Shown: positions 55,833-64,000, counted from the first letter of the stretch. The stretch is 64,000 nucleotides of DNA from G965220825 sp965220825 (GCA_965220825.1 OZ244839.1:1612001-1676000); one strand, 5' to 3'. Made by a program: numbers and translations. Notes: generated from the letters alone by a model not told the origin.

Positions 55833-56746
55833 GCGAGGACCTCTACTGGACGCTCGTCGACATCGCCAACGGCCTGCTCTCGGGCGCCATGCTCGGCGGC
55901 TATTACGCCATCATCAGCCTCGGTCTCGCGCTGGTGTTCGGTGTCATGCGGCTGGTCAACCTGGCGCATGGCGACTGGCTCATCGTCGCCGCCTATATCG
56001 CGGCGGTCGTCGTCCAGTTTCTCGGTTTCCCGCCCTTCGTGTCGCTGATCGTGGTCGTCCCGGCCATGTTCGCGATCGGCTACGCGCTGCAGCGCTACCT
56101 GCTGAACCGGGTCTCGGTCCAGGCGATGGAAGAGAAGGGCATGTCGTCCAACTTCGGACTCATGTCCCCGATCCTGGTGACCTTCGGCATGTCGATCGTG
56201 ATCGCCCATGCGCTGCTCGGGATCTTCGCCTCCGACGCCACAGCCATCCAGAACGCGCTGAGCTATTCGGCGATCCGGCTCACGCAGGACCTCAGCATCT
56301 CGACGCTGCGCCTGATCTTTTTCTGCATTGCCGGCGCAATCCTGGTGAGCGTGCACCTCTTCCTGCATCGCACCCATGCGGGGCGGGCGATCCGCGCGGC
56401 ATCCGACGATCCCGAGGTGGCCTCGCTCATGGGGATGCGCACCGCGCGCATCTATGCGCTTGCAAGCGCGATCTCTCTCGCGGTCGCGGGCGTTGCCGGC
56501 GTCGCGGTCGGCATGTCGCGCACCTTCCAGCCGTTCGACGGACCGCAGTTTTTGCTGATTGCGTTCGGCGTGGTGATCGTCGGCGGTCTCGGGTCGATTG
56601 CCGGCAGCCTGGTCGGCGGCGTTCTTCTCGGCATTACGCAGGTTCTCGCCGGGACCTATTTCGGCCCCTCCGCGCAACTCGTGGCCGGCTACATGCTGAT
56701 TCTGTTCGTGCTGGCGGTGCGCCCCCAGGGGCTTTTCTCGCGATGA
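55829..56746 (+). CDS. Branched-chain-type ABC transporter permease (LivH-like)
   Basis: A 305-residue inner-membrane permease with about eight hydrophobic helices. LivH landmarks are GAMLGGYYAIISLGLALVFG, MRLVNLAHGDWLIVAAY and HAGRAIRAASDDPEVASLMG (the cytoplasmic loop contacting the ATPase), then GGLGSIAGSLVGGVLLG. Its stop overlaps the ATG of the fused LivM-like gene. Confidence 0.93.
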   Translation: MSEDLYWTLVDIANGLLSGAMLGGYYAIISLGLALVFGVMRLVNLAHGDWLIVAAYIAAVVVQFLGFPPFVSLIVVVPAMFAIGYALQRYLLNRVSVQAMEEKGMSSNFGLMSPILVTFGMSIVIAHALLGIFASDATAIQNALSYSAIRLTQDLSISTLRLIFFCIAGAILVSVHLFLHRTHAGRAIRAASDDPEVASLMGMRTARIYALASAISLAVAGVAGVAVGMSRTFQPFDGPQFLLIAFGVVIVGGLGSIAGSLVGGVLLGITQVLAGTYFGPSAQLVAGYMLILFVLAVRPQGLFSR

Positions 56747-59700
56747 TCGCGCGCGGACTCAATTTCGCACTGACGGGCTGGCCCGGCCGCGGCCTGCTTG
56801 CCGCACTCCTCGCCGTCGCCATCGCCGTTCCGTGGCTGGTCGGCGATCAGAGCTATATCACCTATCTGGTGTTCACGTTCTTCGTGTTCGCCGTCTTCGG
56901 TCACGCCTGGAACCTGCTGGCCGGCTATTGCGGCCTGCTCTCTTTCGGCAACCAGGTCTATGTCGGCATCGGCGGCTTCGCGCTCGCGATCATCTTCTAC
57001 TATGGCGGCATCAATGTCTGGCTGGCGCTGCCCATCTCCGGAATCGTCACCGCGGCGTTCGCCTTTCTGCTCGCAACGCCGGTGCGGGAGAGCCTGGTGG
57101 GCATCGGCGTCTGGAAGCCCGTGGCCATTGCCGGCGTGCTGTGGGCCGGTTACGAGGTCGCGCTCGGCTTCTTCCCCGAAGCCGACATCTTCGGCGACGT
57201 CTATATCCGCCGAGTCATCATCCTGCTGCTGATCTTCCTAGGCGCCCTCCCCCTGCTACGCCTGCAAGGCGCCTATTTTGCCGTCGCAAGCTGGCTGATC
57301 GCGGCTGCGGTGGGCTCGATCTTCAACGAGTGGAAAGTGGTGGGTGCCGGCGGCGGCATGCAAATCAAGACCGACGCCACACAGATCGAGATGTACTATG
57401 CCGGCCTCGGGCTGCTCGTGTTCGCGACCGTGATGATCGGGCGGCTGCTCAAGAGCCGGTACGGGCTCGCATTGACCGCCGTGCGCGACGACGAGGAAGC
57501 GGCGCGGACGGTCGGCATCGACATCCGCAAAGTGAAGCTGATCGTCTTCGTGGTCGCGGGCGGGCTCAGCGGCCTCGCCGCGGGCCTTTTCTACATCGAT
57601 GCGGTGATCATCACGCCGCCGGCCGCATTCACGATCTTCTGGTCGGCTTATTTCGTCTTTATCGTCGTCGCGGGCGGCATGGGCACGTTGGCCGGCCCGA
57701 TCGTCGGCGCCGCCATCTTCGTGATCGTCGACCGTGTGCTTTCCGGCGTCACAGAATATCCGCTGCTGGTCCTCGGCATTGCCGCGGTGGTCATCATCTT
57801 CGTGATGCCGCGCGGCGTCATGGGTATCGTCAACGCACTGCGGCATCTGGACGATTCGGCCACCGGCCGCAACGAGCTGCTCGAAGCGCTCGGCATCGGC
57901 AACGGGCTTCAACGCACCCTGTTCTTCGCCGGACGGCGCCACAGGGCGCCGGGGGTGGTGGCGAGTCTCCTGGTCCCGGGCAGCCCCCTGCCGCTGCTTG
58001 CCCGCGACAATCCGCCGTGGCGCGAGATCGCGGACGGCCTCGACGACGCGGCCGCCGCGCTGCGCGAGGCTGATCCCGACGTCATCCTCCTCTACTCGAC
58101 CCAATGGCTCGCCGTTCTCGACCAGCCGTGGCAGACGCGCCCGCGCGTCCGCGGCACCCATGTCGACGAGAACTGGTACGAGTATGGCGAGATCGACTAC
58201 GACATGCGGATCGATACCGAGCTCGCGGAAGCCTGTATCGCCGGCTGCCGTTCGCTCGGAATCAAGGCCCGCGGCGTCGACCATGACGGATTTCCGATGG
58301 ATACGGGCACCGTCGTCGCCAATCGCTTCCTCAATGCGGACGGCGCCCGCGCGGTCGTCATCGCGGCGAACAACCTGTATCACGATTGGGAACAGACCCT
58401 GAAGCTCGGCGAGATGGCGGCGAACCAGGCGACCCGTCTGGGTCGCCGGGTCGCGGTGGTCGGTGTCGGGGGGCTGTCGGGCTCCGCTTTTCGGCACGAG
58501 ATCGATCCCGCCGACGATCGCATCGCGAGCACGGGCGAGGACGCGTGGAACCGGCGGATGCTCGACCTGATGGCGAAGGGCGATGCCTCGGCCATGAAGG
58601 CGCTGATCAAGGACTATGCCCGCGAAGCCCGCGCAGAGATGGGCTTCAAACATTTCGCCTGGGTGCTCGGCGCCATGGGAGGCCGCTTCCATGGCGCGAC
58701 GGTCTACGCTTACGGCCCGGTCTATGGAAGCGGCGCAGCGGTGGTGGAGTTCCACGCGAGCGAAGAAGCGGCGGCTCTCGCGGCGACGCGGCAAAGGCGC
58801 CGGCGGCGTCTCGCCCAGCGGGAGCAGGCCGCGCAAGGCGGGCCGCGGGCTCCTGCCGACGGCAGGCACGCGCTCCTCCGCTGGCTCCCGGCGGGTTCGC
58901 GGCGCACGGCACCGACGGAACGCGCACGGGCGGCGACGCCCGCCGCGCTGGCGCAGCTTCCCGCGCACAGGCCATCCGCGGCTCGGCCCGGCCCCGCTCT
59001 CTACCGCTCGTTCCGCACCCAGGCCGAGATCGACGCGCAATATGACGTCGAGAACAGCGTGTCCGACTTCGGGCACTACGTCGATTCCTTCCTCTCCAAC
59101 AGCGCGCGCGTTCGCAAGACGCTCGCGCCGCGGCTCGACGTGCCTTTCGGCCCGACGACGGCCGAGACCCTCGACATCTATCCGGCAGCGCGGCCCGATG
59201 CGCCGATCCACATGTTCATTCACGGCGGCTACTGGCACTCGCTGAGCAGCAAGGAGTTCAGCTTCGTGGCCGAGGACCTGGTCGCGGCGGGCGTGACGGT
59301 GGTGATCAACAACTACGCGCTCTGCCCGGACGTCACGATCACCGAGATCGTGCGGCAGAACCGCGCCGCGGTCGCATGGCTCTACCGCAACGCCGCAACC
59401 TTCGGCGGCAACCGGAGCCGCATCCATGTCTCGGGGCACTCGGCCGGCGGGCATCTCACGGCCATGCTGCTCATGACCGACTGGGAGCGTGATTTCGGCC
59501 TGCCGCCCGACCTCGTCAAGGGCGGCACCGCGATCAGCGGCCTGTTCGACCTGGAGCCGTTCGTTCATTCCTGGCTGCAGCCCAGGCTCCGCTTGACCGC
59601 CGATGAGGTCGACCGGATGAGCCCGATCCGCCATGTCCCGGATCGCGCGTCTCCGCTGATCGTCACGTTCGGCGGCGATGAATCGGCGGAGTTTCGCCGG

Positions 59701-59856
59701 CAGTCCGAATCCTTCCTCGCCGCCTGGACGGAGAAGGACCTCGAGGGCCGTTATCTCGATCTGCCCGGCCGCAACCATTTCACGGTGCTCGACGACTATA
59801 TGGATATCGACAGCCCGCTCTGCCGCTCGATCCTGCGGCAAATGGGAATTGCTTGA
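56743..59856 (+). CDS. Tripartite fusion: LivM-like permease / AmnA-like dioxygenase subunit / arylformamidase-like hydrolase
   Basis: One open frame of 1037 residues. Residues 1 to about 395 are a full LivM-like ABC permease (LLAGYCGLLSFGNQVYVGIG; loop LTAVRDDEEAARTVGID; GGMGTLAGPIVGA; ending MPRGVMG). Residues about 403-670 are an AmnA-like LigB-superfamily domain (LLVPGSPLPLLARDNPPW, ILLYSTQWLAVLDQPW, GTHVDENWYEYGEIDYD) lacking the iron histidines. About 675-750 is an Arg/Ala linker. About 753-1037 is an alpha/beta hydrolase of the arylformamidase type (HGGYWHSLSSKEF, GHSAGGHLTAM with nucleophilic Ser, GRNHFTVLDDY with the His). Two in-frame GTG codons (57955, 57958) after AGGG could start the dioxygenase separately, but no start codon precedes the hydrolase closely, so at least that join is real. 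Confidence 0.85.
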   Translation: MIARGLNFALTGWPGRGLLAALLAVAIAVPWLVGDQSYITYLVFTFFVFAVFGHAWNLLAGYCGLLSFGNQVYVGIGGFALAIIFYYGGINVWLALPISGIVTAAFAFLLATPVRESLVGIGVWKPVAIAGVLWAGYEVALGFFPEADIFGDVYIRRVIILLLIFLGALPLLRLQGAYFAVASWLIAAAVGSIFNEWKVVGAGGGMQIKTDATQIEMYYAGLGLLVFATVMIGRLLKSRYGLALTAVRDDEEAARTVGIDIRKVKLIVFVVAGGLSGLAAGLFYIDAVIITPPAAFTIFWSAYFVFIVVAGGMGTLAGPIVGAAIFVIVDRVLSGVTEYPLLVLGIAAVVIIFVMPRGVMGIVNALRHLDDSATGRNELLEALGIGNGLQRTLFFAGRRHRAPGVVASLLVPGSPLPLLARDNPPWREIADGLDDAAAALREADPDVILLYSTQWLAVLDQPWQTRPRVRGTHVDENWYEYGEIDYDMRIDTELAEACIAGCRSLGIKARGVDHDGFPMDTGTVVANRFLNADGARAVVIAANNLYHDWEQTLKLGEMAANQATRLGRRVAVVGVGGLSGSAFRHEIDPADDRIASTGEDAWNRRMLDLMAKGDASAMKALIKDYAREARAEMGFKHFAWVLGAMGGRFHGATVYAYGPVYGSGAAVVEFHASEEAAALAATRQRRRRRLAQREQAAQGGPRAPADGRHALLRWLPAGSRRTAPTERARAATPAALAQLPAHRPSAARPGPALYRSFRTQAEIDAQYDVENSVSDFGHYVDSFLSNSARVRKTLAPRLDVPFGPTTAETLDIYPAARPDAPIHMFIHGGYWHSLSSKEFSFVAEDLVAAGVTVVINNYALCPDVTITEIVRQNRAAVAWLYRNAATFGGNRSRIHVSGHSAGGHLTAMLLMTDWERDFGLPPDLVKGGTAISGLFDLEPFVHSWLQPRLRLTADEVDRMSPIRHVPDRASPLIVTFGGDESAEFRRQSESFLAAWTEKDLEGRYLDLPGRNHFTVLDDYMDIDSPLCRSILRQMGIA

Positions 59857-59864
59857 GAGCAGTC

Positions 59865-60021
59865 TCACTGCGGCAAGTAGCCGGGTTGCGGCGCGCTCCG
59901 GCGATCCCGCACGCGGTACGCGTTTCCCCGGATATCGACGATGTGGCAGTGACGAATCAGCGGGTCGATAAGCGTCGCCGTGGCCGCCTCGTCGCCGAAC
60001 AGATCGCTCTCCCCACACTCC
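59865..60021 (-). pseudogene. IS21-family IstB C-terminal remnant
   Basis: On the minus strand the frame ending at TGA 59865-59867 translates as ESDLFGDEAATATLIDPLIR, HCHIVDIRGNAYRVRDRR, matching the end of IstB ATPases (FGDE-x-x-A-x-AILDRLLHHSHVITIRGDSYRL). Nothing of the Walker domain or of IstA is present. It lies 8 bases from the stop of the fused gene and marks a past insertion and deletion at the operon's end. Confidence 0.65.
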
Positions 60022-60360
60022 GGTAGTCCTCGCCTCATTCGACTCCTTGCGCTTGCATCGCGTTCATCATGCCGAGCACGGCCGTAATGCTCTTGATCAT
60101 CTCAGACTGCGATATGGGTGTTCTTTTTTTGTTGTCGACAATTCGCGGAGTGCCCCCTTCGACGCTCGTGACGTAGGCTCTGATACGCCACGCGAGGAGG
60201 ACATGGTTTGACCGCCTTTCGGGGGCACACTATGATCGATTATGTGGCGATGGACGGCGCTATCCTGATCACACCTTGCCGGTGATTCGGGTTCTCGCGT
60301 TCCGTTAACACATGACCCTTGCCGGCAGCCGTCGGCTCGCCACCTGAGGAGGGTCGAAAA
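60022..60360. other. Intergenic stretch without recognised gene
   Basis: No convincing coding region. A T-run followed by the palindrome TTGTCGACAA (60132-60141) and several short A/T-rich patches are present. It must contain the promoter of the importer operon starting at 60361, whose ribosome site AGGAGGG is at its right edge. It may be partly IS-derived. Confidence 0.5.
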
Positions 60361-61686
60361 ATGAACCAATCGCACAAACATCCCAAACGATCCGCGGGCG
60401 CTGCCGCGTTGTTCGTCGGCGCGCTGTCGCTGTTCGTCGCGACCGGATTGCCGTCAGCATCCGCCGCCGACCTCTACACACCGGCTCCGGCCGAGCCCGG
60501 AACCGACATTCCTGTGGCGGAAGTCAATTTCGGCATGCGCCCCTACGCCGACAACACCTTCTACGTCATCGCGATGAAGAAGGGTTGGTTCGAGGATGCC
60601 GGTATCAGGATCGGACCAGGCGAGCTCGGCCTGAAAGTCACCGACACCAATGTCACCGCGCTACTCCTCAACGGCCAGCTCGATATCTCCAGCCAGTACT
60701 GCCCGTTGATGCTGCCGACCTACAAGAGCTCGAACAAGCTGAAGTGCATCGCCTTCACCGACAACTTCCTGGGCACCGCCCTGTTGGCGAATCCGGAGCT
60801 CGGATTGAAGAGTTTCAAGGACTATATCGCCGAGGGCATGAGCTTCGAGGAGGCCATTCGGGCGGCGTTGCAGCCGATGGACGGCAAGACCCTCGTCGGA
60901 TCGCCGGTGCTGAGCAAGCGGCCGTTCGAAGAGGCCGTTTCGGCGTTCTCGGGCGCGACGTGGGACCTCGACCTGATGGACGATTCCAAGTCGCTGGTTC
61001 TGGCCAAGGCCGGCCGTATCGACTTCGTCAATCCCGAAGGCGCGCCGATCGTCTACACCTTGATGAAGGCAGGGTGGACCAACCTCATCGATGTCGGCGA
61101 CCTCTATAATTACGGTCCCGGCGGCCCGGATACGCCGATGCAGAAGCTGGTAACCATCGTCGGCATTGCCTCGAACGCGGACTATGTGAACGAGAATCAG
61201 AACACGATTCTGCGTTTCCTCTCCGTGGTGTGGCGGACGCTGGCCGCGGTCGACGAAGACCCGTCGCTCTACGAGTTGCAAGCGCCCTATCTGAACAGCG
61301 TTGCGGGAACCGACCTCGACGCTGAGGGAATCCGGGAAACGGTCGCCATCCTGCACCCCTACTCCTCGTTTGAATATAATGAGAAGTACTATGTCGACGA
61401 GACGAGTCTGCTCTACTACAAGAACGCATGGCCGGCGATCATCGCGGACTGGGCCGAGAAAGGCCTGCTTCCCGAGGGCGCGGTCACGGCCGAGGAGTTC
61501 ATCTGGGGAGCGGCAATCTGGCACCAGATGAAAGACTACCAGGCGAAGTCGGCGGCGATGATCGCCGATCTGGAAGGCCGGTCCCTCGACGCCGGCAAGC
61601 AGGCGCTGCTCGACAGAGCAAAGCAGTATTTCGAGTGGTTCAACTTCCTGGACGCCTATCGCCTGGCTGCGGCCGCGGCGTCGTAG
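60361..61686 (+). CDS. ABC transporter substrate-binding protein, NMT1/SsuA-like
   Basis: A 441-residue periplasmic binding protein of the nitrate/taurine/thiamine-precursor type. Signal peptide to about residue 36 (VATGLPSASAADL). The mature part has VNFGMRPYADNTFYVIAMKK, GWFEDAGIRIGPGELG (the helix typical of this fold) and TNVTALLLNGQLDISSQY. The ATG at 60361 follows AGGAGGG. The C-terminal 80 residues extend beyond the usual 330-residue SsuA length. Ligand unknown; the adjacent ring-cleavage operon suggests an aromatic or nitrogenous compound but this is inference. Confidence 0.88.
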   Translation: MNQSHKHPKRSAGAAALFVGALSLFVATGLPSASAADLYTPAPAEPGTDIPVAEVNFGMRPYADNTFYVIAMKKGWFEDAGIRIGPGELGLKVTDTNVTALLLNGQLDISSQYCPLMLPTYKSSNKLKCIAFTDNFLGTALLANPELGLKSFKDYIAEGMSFEEAIRAALQPMDGKTLVGSPVLSKRPFEEAVSAFSGATWDLDLMDDSKSLVLAKAGRIDFVNPEGAPIVYTLMKAGWTNLIDVGDLYNYGPGGPDTPMQKLVTIVGIASNADYVNENQNTILRFLSVVWRTLAAVDEDPSLYELQAPYLNSVAGTDLDAEGIRETVAILHPYSSFEYNEKYYVDETSLLYYKNAWPAIIADWAEKGLLPEGAVTAEEFIWGAAIWHQMKDYQAKSAAMIADLEGRSLDAGKQALLDRAKQYFEWFNFLDAYRLAAAAAS

Positions 61687-61830
61687 CCCCGAGCGTTCCG
61701 CCGCCGGCCGGCGAAGCATCCGGGAGACGGATCTGCCCGGCCGGCGCGCGGAACGGGGCGCCATGGCCGCAGCCGCTGCGCACGCCACGCAGCGGTACGG
61801 ATCACGCATAGTGCAGCCCGCACAGCTTCG

Positions 61831-62631
61831 ATGACGGCAAGACGGGTCGACGTACTGGGGCTGATCGGCCTCGTACTGCTGCTGGTCGTCTGGCAACTGC
61901 TGACGTTGGTCATCCCGCTCATCTCGCTACCGCATCCGCTGCAGGTAGCGGAGCGTATCGCAGCGGACTTCATCGTCGCGGACAATCTTGTTTTCTACGG
62001 GCTGCCCGAAACGGGCCTCCTCGACAGCATGCTCTATACGACCGGCAACGTCCTGATCGCGGTCGTCCTCGGGACCGCCGTCGGGACGGTCTGCGGGCTG
62101 GTGACAGCGCGGTTCGACCTTGTCCGGTCGATCCTCGATCCGGTTCTCATGGTCGCGGGCACGATCCCGATCCTCGTGCTCGCGCCGTTCTTCCTCATCT
62201 GGTTCGGCATCGGTCGAACCAGCGCTGTGCTGCTGGTGGCCATCTATGTGGCCGTCATCCTCTATATCTACGCCCAGCGCGCCGCCAGCACGCTCGACCC
62301 CGTCTACGAGGATGCCGCCTACACGCTTGGAGCGAGCCGCAGGCGTGTCGTCTGGGACGTCCTCATCAGGGGCACCGTGCCGCAGATCCTCGGTGGCATC
62401 CGGATCGCACTGGCCGGAGCCTGGGGCCTGGAAGCCATTGCGGAGCTTCTCGGCGCCCAGCAGGGAATTGGCAAGATCGTCCAGGTTCTCGCCGGCTCGA
62501 CCGACATGGAGGGCATTTTCGCCGCCCTCCTCGTACTCGGCGTACTTGCGGTCGTCTTCGACGCACTCGCCGCCCGTTTCTTCTCTTACGTCTCGGCATG
62601 GAGCGTCGAGGCCCGAACCGGCGGAGGCTGA
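61831..62631 (+). CDS. ABC transporter permease, SsuC/TauC-like
   Basis: A 266-residue inner-membrane permease with six predicted helices and the EAA loop in YEDAAYTLGASRRRVVWDVL then IRGTVPQILGGIRIALAGAW. Starts 144 bases after the binding protein. Works with the ATPase at 62642 and probably with the second permease at 63464 as a heterodimer. Confidence 0.92.
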   Translation: MTARRVDVLGLIGLVLLLVVWQLLTLVIPLISLPHPLQVAERIAADFIVADNLVFYGLPETGLLDSMLYTTGNVLIAVVLGTAVGTVCGLVTARFDLVRSILDPVLMVAGTIPILVLAPFFLIWFGIGRTSAVLLVAIYVAVILYIYAQRAASTLDPVYEDAAYTLGASRRRVVWDVLIRGTVPQILGGIRIALAGAWGLEAIAELLGAQQGIGKIVQVLAGSTDMEGIFAALLVLGVLAVVFDALAARFFSYVSAWSVEARTGGG

Positions 62632-62641
62632 TCCATTGGCA

Positions 62642-63460
62642 ATGGCGGCAGGCGGCACGGATGTCATCGTGGCCGGCAAACTCTCCCGGACTTTCCGTCG
62701 CGCGGACCGACAGATGGTGACGGCGCTCGACGACGTGTCGTTCCGGATCGGCCGAGGCCAGTTCGTATGCCTGGTCGGGCCATCGGGCTGCGGGAAGTCC
62801 ACGCTGCTGAAGCTCATCGCGGGGCTCATGCTTCCGTCGGCCGGTACGCTCGAGGTCGAGGGGCGGAGCGTCGTCCAGCCCGATCCGGAACGCGGCATGG
62901 TGTTCCAGCAGGACAGCGTCTTCCCCTGGATGCGCGTGATAGACAATGTCGAATACGGGCTGAAATGCCGCGGGGTGAGCAAAGCCGAGCGCCGCGCCAG
63001 CGCCAAGCTATACCTCAAGCGCGTCGGCCTCTCGCACGTGGCGAAGGCGTGGCCGCGGGAACTCTCCGGCGGCATGCTGAAGCGGGTCGCCGTAGCCACG
63101 GTATTCGCCAACGGCGCCAATGTTCTGCTTCTGGACGAGCCGTTCGGCGCCGTCGACTACGTCACCAAGCGCAATCTGCACGATGTCCTGCTCGCACTGT
63201 GGTCCGAGGCCGGGTCGAGCGAACGGCGGACCGTCCTTTTCGTGACCCATGATGTGGACGAGGCGCTAATCCTCTCGGACCGGATCCTGGTCATGCACAG
63301 CGGCCGGATCGTCGACGATCTCACCGTCGACGCGCCGCGGCCGCGGACGACGGACGGGCTGATGGAGCCTGCCATGGTGCGGCACAAGCATGTCCTGCTC
63401 GCCCACCTCGGGCTCGAAGACGTGCGGAGCGCCCGCGGGGCGCCGGTGGGAGCGAGCTGA
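62642..63460 (+). CDS. ABC transporter ATP-binding protein, nitrate/sulfonate type
   Basis: A 272-residue ATPase: Walker A GPSGCGKSTLLKLIAGL (about residues 43-59), Q-loop VFQQDSVFPWMRVIDNVEYG, Walker B VLLLDEPFGAVDYVTK, H-loop LFVTHDVDEALILSDR. The signature reads LSGGMLKRVAVA where relatives have LSGGMRQRVAIA, a substitution worth noting but probably harmless. The ATG at 62642 follows GGCGGAGG by 14 bases; a TTG two codons earlier is in frame with better spacing and may be the real start. The next gene starts 3 bases after the stop. Confidence 0.92.
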   Translation: MAAGGTDVIVAGKLSRTFRRADRQMVTALDDVSFRIGRGQFVCLVGPSGCGKSTLLKLIAGLMLPSAGTLEVEGRSVVQPDPERGMVFQQDSVFPWMRVIDNVEYGLKCRGVSKAERRASAKLYLKRVGLSHVAKAWPRELSGGMLKRVAVATVFANGANVLLLDEPFGAVDYVTKRNLHDVLLALWSEAGSSERRTVLFVTHDVDEALILSDRILVMHSGRIVDDLTVDAPRPRTTDGLMEPAMVRHKHVLLAHLGLEDVRSARGAPVGAS

Positions 63461-63463
63461 CCG

Positions 63464-64000
63464 ATGCGGTGGCTGGCCACGCAGTTCTACCGCCGGCGCG
63501 TCTCCGTCCTGGTCCTGCTCGCGATGGCCGGGCTCTGGCAGGTCCTGTCGACGGTCTTCACCGCCGAAGCGGTCCCGGGGGAGCCGATGGTGCCGGGGTG
63601 GCAGGTCGTCTTCAGCCGCACATTGCTGTCGCTGTCCGACTATTGGCGCGGCGGCCTGGGCGTCCCCTCCGTGGCCTCCGGCGCACCCCAGAGCTATCTT
63701 GCCGCCGTTCTCTCCATTCTCGACCACTCGGTCGATACCGTCGTGCGGCTCTATGCCGGGCTCTTCATCGGCGCCGTAGGCGGCTCTCTTCTCGGAATTG
63801 CGGTGTCATGGTCGCCGTGGACCCGCCGGATCGTGGATCTGCCGCTCCGGCTCCTGCGCACACTGCCGCTGCTCGCCATGGTACCGATGTTTCAGCTCTG
63901 GTTCGGTATTGACTTCATCGGCAAGATCGCCTTCGTCGGCTACGGTGTCGGCGTCATCTTCTTCTCCGGCGTAGTGAACGCGGTGAAGAACGTCCCGCAG
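63464..64000 (+). CDS. ABC transporter permease, SsuC/TauC-like, 3' truncated by window edge
   Basis: The first 179 residues of a second permease of the same importer: an N-terminal helix (VSVLVLLAMAGLWQVLSTVF), a long periplasmic loop, helices around VRLYAGLFIGAVGGSLLGIA and LRTLPLLAMVPMFQLWFGID, the start of the conserved permease core. The EAA loop is beyond the window end. Two different permeases beside one ATPase indicate a heterodimeric channel. Confidence 0.88.
   Translation, partial: MRWLATQFYRRRVSVLVLLAMAGLWQVLSTVFTAEAVPGEPMVPGWQVVFSRTLLSLSDYWRGGLGVPSVASGAPQSYLAAVLSILDHSVDTVVRLYAGLFIGAVGGSLLGIAVSWSPWTRRIVDLPLRLLRTLPLLAMVPMFQLWFGIDFIGKIAFVGYGVGVIFFSGVVNAVKNVPQ

Noticed and set aside
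57256..60018. A 920-codon open frame on the minus strand opposite the fused gene
   Set aside because: Its translation is low-complexity Arg/Ala/Asp-rich sequence with no family motifs; it is the complement of the strongly conserved plus-strand domains in a GC-rich genome.

Overview
The window is GC-rich DNA (coding regions with strong G/C third-position bias) that looks like the chromosome of an alphaproteobacterium, probably a Rhodospirillales-like lineage. This is inferred from the type of its housekeeping proteins (a zinc-free L31 beginning MKKDIHPDYH, the folM-folB pair, the YfgM-like/BamB/Der run), from the very tight ATGA-coupled operons and from the large number of ABC importers and acyl-CoA/flavin enzymes. 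No rRNA, tRNA or CRISPR array was seen.

Layout. 1-5735 (+): the end of a GMC oxidoreductase, a NIPSNAP protein and a complete BMP/nucleoside-type ABC importer. 5781-6102: remnant of an IS481-like insertion sequence carrying a large hairpin. 6170-11938: rpmE, then a minus-strand operon glmU-glmS-acyl-CoA dehydrogenase-CoA transferase. 12042-19394: gph, a methyltransferase, glnS coupled to an LLM flavin enzyme, an SDR, a PPOX-like protein and hyuB. 19722-23314 (-): an operon of two DUF1538 membrane proteins, a PII-like protein, a CBS protein, a FolM-like SDR and folB. 23396-29699: accessory region with a second IS/hairpin remnant, a FitAB toxin-antitoxin pair, a perfect 50-bp palindrome, a 110-bp MITE, and an operon of an MmeI-like restriction-modification enzyme with two small HEPN-like proteins, followed by HigA with a broken HigB. 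29700-35310 (-): asparagine synthetase plus four glycosyltransferases, overlapping end to end. 35422-42909: ssb, uvrA, der, bamB, a YfgM-like protein and a redoxin. 43029-46751: second accessory region (hairpin copy 3, DUF4143 ATPase, an IS481-family element with a 7-bp target duplication, a secreted orphan, a decayed VapBC pair). 46826-59856: RidA, flotillin, and then a plus-strand catabolic operon. 59865-60021: IS21 IstB scrap. 60361-64000: a nitrate/sulfonate-type ABC importer cut by the window end.

The most remarkable locus is 49264-59856. It encodes an aldehyde dehydrogenase, a RidA-family deaminase candidate, an AmnB-like class III extradiol dioxygenase subunit that keeps its iron ligands, an AmnA-like subunit that lacks them, and a full branched-chain-type ABC importer. 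The second permease (LivM-like) reads without a stop into a second AmnA-like subunit and then into an arylformamidase-like alpha/beta hydrolase: one open frame of 1037 residues. This suggests a 2-aminophenol-like meta-cleavage pathway in which uptake and ring cleavage are physically tied at the inner membrane. The second interesting locus is the restriction-modification/HEPN operon at 25199-29230, and the third is the PII/CBS-linked DUF1538 pair at 20911-23314.
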